DNA of 6,778 bases. Source: JASFTV01 sp050050615. Its GTDB lineage: Bacteria; Desulfobacterota; DSM-4660; Desulfatiglandales; HGW-15. The stretch covers positions 1-6,778 of the forward strand of contig JASFTV010000186.1 of assembly GCA_050050615.1 (NCBI GenBank), given 5' to 3'. Both the position numbers and the translations under genes were made by a program. The notes beneath the pieces were generated by a model. It made no database searches and was not told the origin of the DNA. It was given only the letters and a program-made list of their open reading frames with translations. Positions 5,897 through 6,778 of the stretch are shown here, piece after piece; the stretch's first letter is position 1; each line of letters starts with the position of its first letter.

Positions 5897-6187
5897 ATGA
5901 ACATAAAGCCATTAAACGACAGGGTGCTTGTTGTCGGAATTGAGGAGAAGGAGAAGACCGCCGGCGGGATCATCATTCCGGACACGGCCAAGGAAAAACC
6001 ACAAGAGGGGAAGGTCGTAGCGGTTGGTCCAGGAAAATGGGATGAAAACGGAAAACGGATTCCCCTGGAAGTCAAAAAGGATGATCGCATACTTTTCGGT
6101 AAATATGCGGGAAATGAAATCAAGATCGATGGGGTGGAACATCTCATTATGAGAGAGGATGATATCCTGGGTATTATGGAAAAGTGA
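5897..6187 (+). CDS. groES: Co-chaperonin GroES (Cpn10)
   Basis: GroES forms the heptameric lid of the GroEL folding chamber in the cytoplasm. The 96-residue product has the full family length. It starts MNIKPLNDRVLV, carries the mobile loop that contacts GroEL (about 16-35: EEKEKTAGGIIIPDTAKEKP, with the GGIIIP core), then the QEGKVVAVGPGK turn, the DRILFGKYAGNEIKIDG strand region, and ends LIMREDDILGIMEK. The ATG at 5897 is preferred over an upstream in-frame TTG because of the GGAGG at 5884-5888 and the conserved N-terminus. groEL follows after 18 bases, so the two are co-transcribed. No CIRCE repeat (TTAGCACTC/GAGTGCTAA) and no clear sigma-32 promoter is visible in the roughly 200 bases upstream, so how heat induction works here is open. 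Confidence 0.97.
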   Translation: MNIKPLNDRVLVVGIEEKEKTAGGIIIPDTAKEKPQEGKVVAVGPGKWDENGKRIPLEVKKDDRILFGKYAGNEIKIDGVEHLIMREDDILGIMEK

Positions 6188-6205
6188 TTGAAGGAGGACT
6201 TAGCA

Positions 6206-6778
6206 ATGGCGGCAAAAGAGATTAAATATGGCGCAAAGGCAAGAGAGAAGATGCTGAGAGGTGTTGACATCCTGGCCGACGCGGTGAAGGTGACCCTTGG
6301 ACCGAAAGGGCGAAATGTCCTTCTTGAAAAGTCCTGGGGTTCCCCCAAGATCAGCAAGGATGGGGTGACCGTTGCCAAGGAGATTGAACTGGAAGACAAG
6401 TTTGAAAACATAGGTGCACAGATGGTCAAGGAGGTGGCTTCCAGGACATCCGACGTCGCCGGGGACGGCACCACCACGGCGACAATCCTGGCACAGGCCA
6501 TCTATCGTGAGGGGGTTAAGCTTTTGGCCGCGGGTGGCAACCCCATGTCCATCAAGCGGGGCATTGAAAAGGCCGTTGGTATGGTGGTTGAAGAACTGAA
6601 AAAGATGTCTAAACCCACAAAAGATAGAAAAGAAATCTCTCAGGTCGGTACTATATCGGCAAACAACGACCGCACTATCGGGGACATTATCGCCGATGCC
6701 ATGGAAAAGGTGGGCAAGGAGGGTGTGATTACCGTAGAGGAAGCCAAGGTCATGGAAACCACTCTGAAGGTCGTTGAG
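6206..6778 (+). CDS. groEL: Chaperonin GroEL (Cpn60), N-terminal 191 residues, cut by window edge
   Basis: GroEL is the ATP-driven double-ring chaperonin that folds proteins in the cytoplasm with GroES. The reading frame is open from the ATG at 6206 to the last base, giving 191 of about 545 residues. It starts MAAKEIKYGAKAREKMLRGV. The nucleotide site is visible: TLGPKGRNV (30-38), the Asp52 region KDGVTVAKEIEL (51-62), and AGDGTTTATILA (85-96) with catalytic Asp87. The equatorial domain continues through AAGGNPMSIKRGI (108-120) and VGTISANNDRTIG (147-159) into the intermediate domain, KEGVITVEEAK (171-181). A strong Shine-Dalgarno, AAGGAGG at 6191-6197, precedes the start, 18 bases after the groES stop. 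No substitutions at ATP-contacting residues are seen. The remaining part lies beyond the window. Confidence 0.98.
   Translation, partial: MAAKEIKYGAKAREKMLRGVDILADAVKVTLGPKGRNVLLEKSWGSPKISKDGVTVAKEIELEDKFENIGAQMVKEVASRTSDVAGDGTTTATILAQAIYREGVKLLAAGGNPMSIKRGIEKAVGMVVEELKKMSKPTKDRKEISQVGTISANNDRTIGDIIADAMEKVGKEGVITVEEAKVMETTLKVVE

Noticed and set aside
5830..6501. 223-codon open frame on the minus strand across groES/groEL
   Set aside because: It lies opposite the strongly conserved chaperonin genes, shows low-complexity Ser/Phe/Pro-rich composition typical of an antisense shadow, and has no recognisable domain.

Overview
The window looks like chromosomal DNA of a Gram-negative, anaerobe-type bacterium, most likely a member of the Desulfobacterota (former Deltaproteobacteria). 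This is inferred from four things: a GroES/GroEL pair of that general type, an HflK/HflC pair, a soluble PAS histidine kinase that opens with the 'PTYEEL' coiled-coil start common in that group, and a small glycine-tailed RRM protein. All seven genes lie on the + strand. No mobile element, CRISPR array, tRNA or rRNA is visible.

Layout: (1) 31-348 encodes a 105-aa RRM RNA-binding protein with an RGG-type tail, followed at once by a long bulged hairpin that is probably its terminator. (2) 349-661 is non-coding and contains a TATAAT box just upstream of the next gene. (3) 662-2152 encodes a 496-aa B12-binding-type radical SAM enzyme of the HpnP-like/DUF4070 architecture; its substrate cannot be told from the sequence. 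(4) 2351-3361 and 3358-4311 are hflK and hflC, translationally coupled by an ATGA overlap. Their products form the membrane SPFH complex that surrounds and modulates the FtsH protease. (5) 4537-5694 encodes a cytoplasmic PAS-HisKA-HATPase kinase with no response regulator in view and a lower G+C composition than its neighbours. (6) 5897-6187 and 6206 to the window edge are groES and the first 191 codons of groEL, an ordinary chaperonin operon.

Functionally, the right two thirds is weighted towards protein quality control (HflKC, GroESL), with a sensor kinase between the two pairs. No shared regulation can be shown. The spacers separating the transcription units are 313, 198, 225 and 202 bases long, so each unit probably has its own promoter. 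I see no CIRCE operator and no convincing sigma-32 promoter in front of groES. The spacer there does hold a 13-bp bulged hairpin and a short sequence that could pair with the groES Shine-Dalgarno.

I do not see a convincing new multi-gene system. The items most worth a second look are the unassigned radical SAM enzyme, the orphan kinase, the structured groES leader, and the hairpin directly after the RRM gene.
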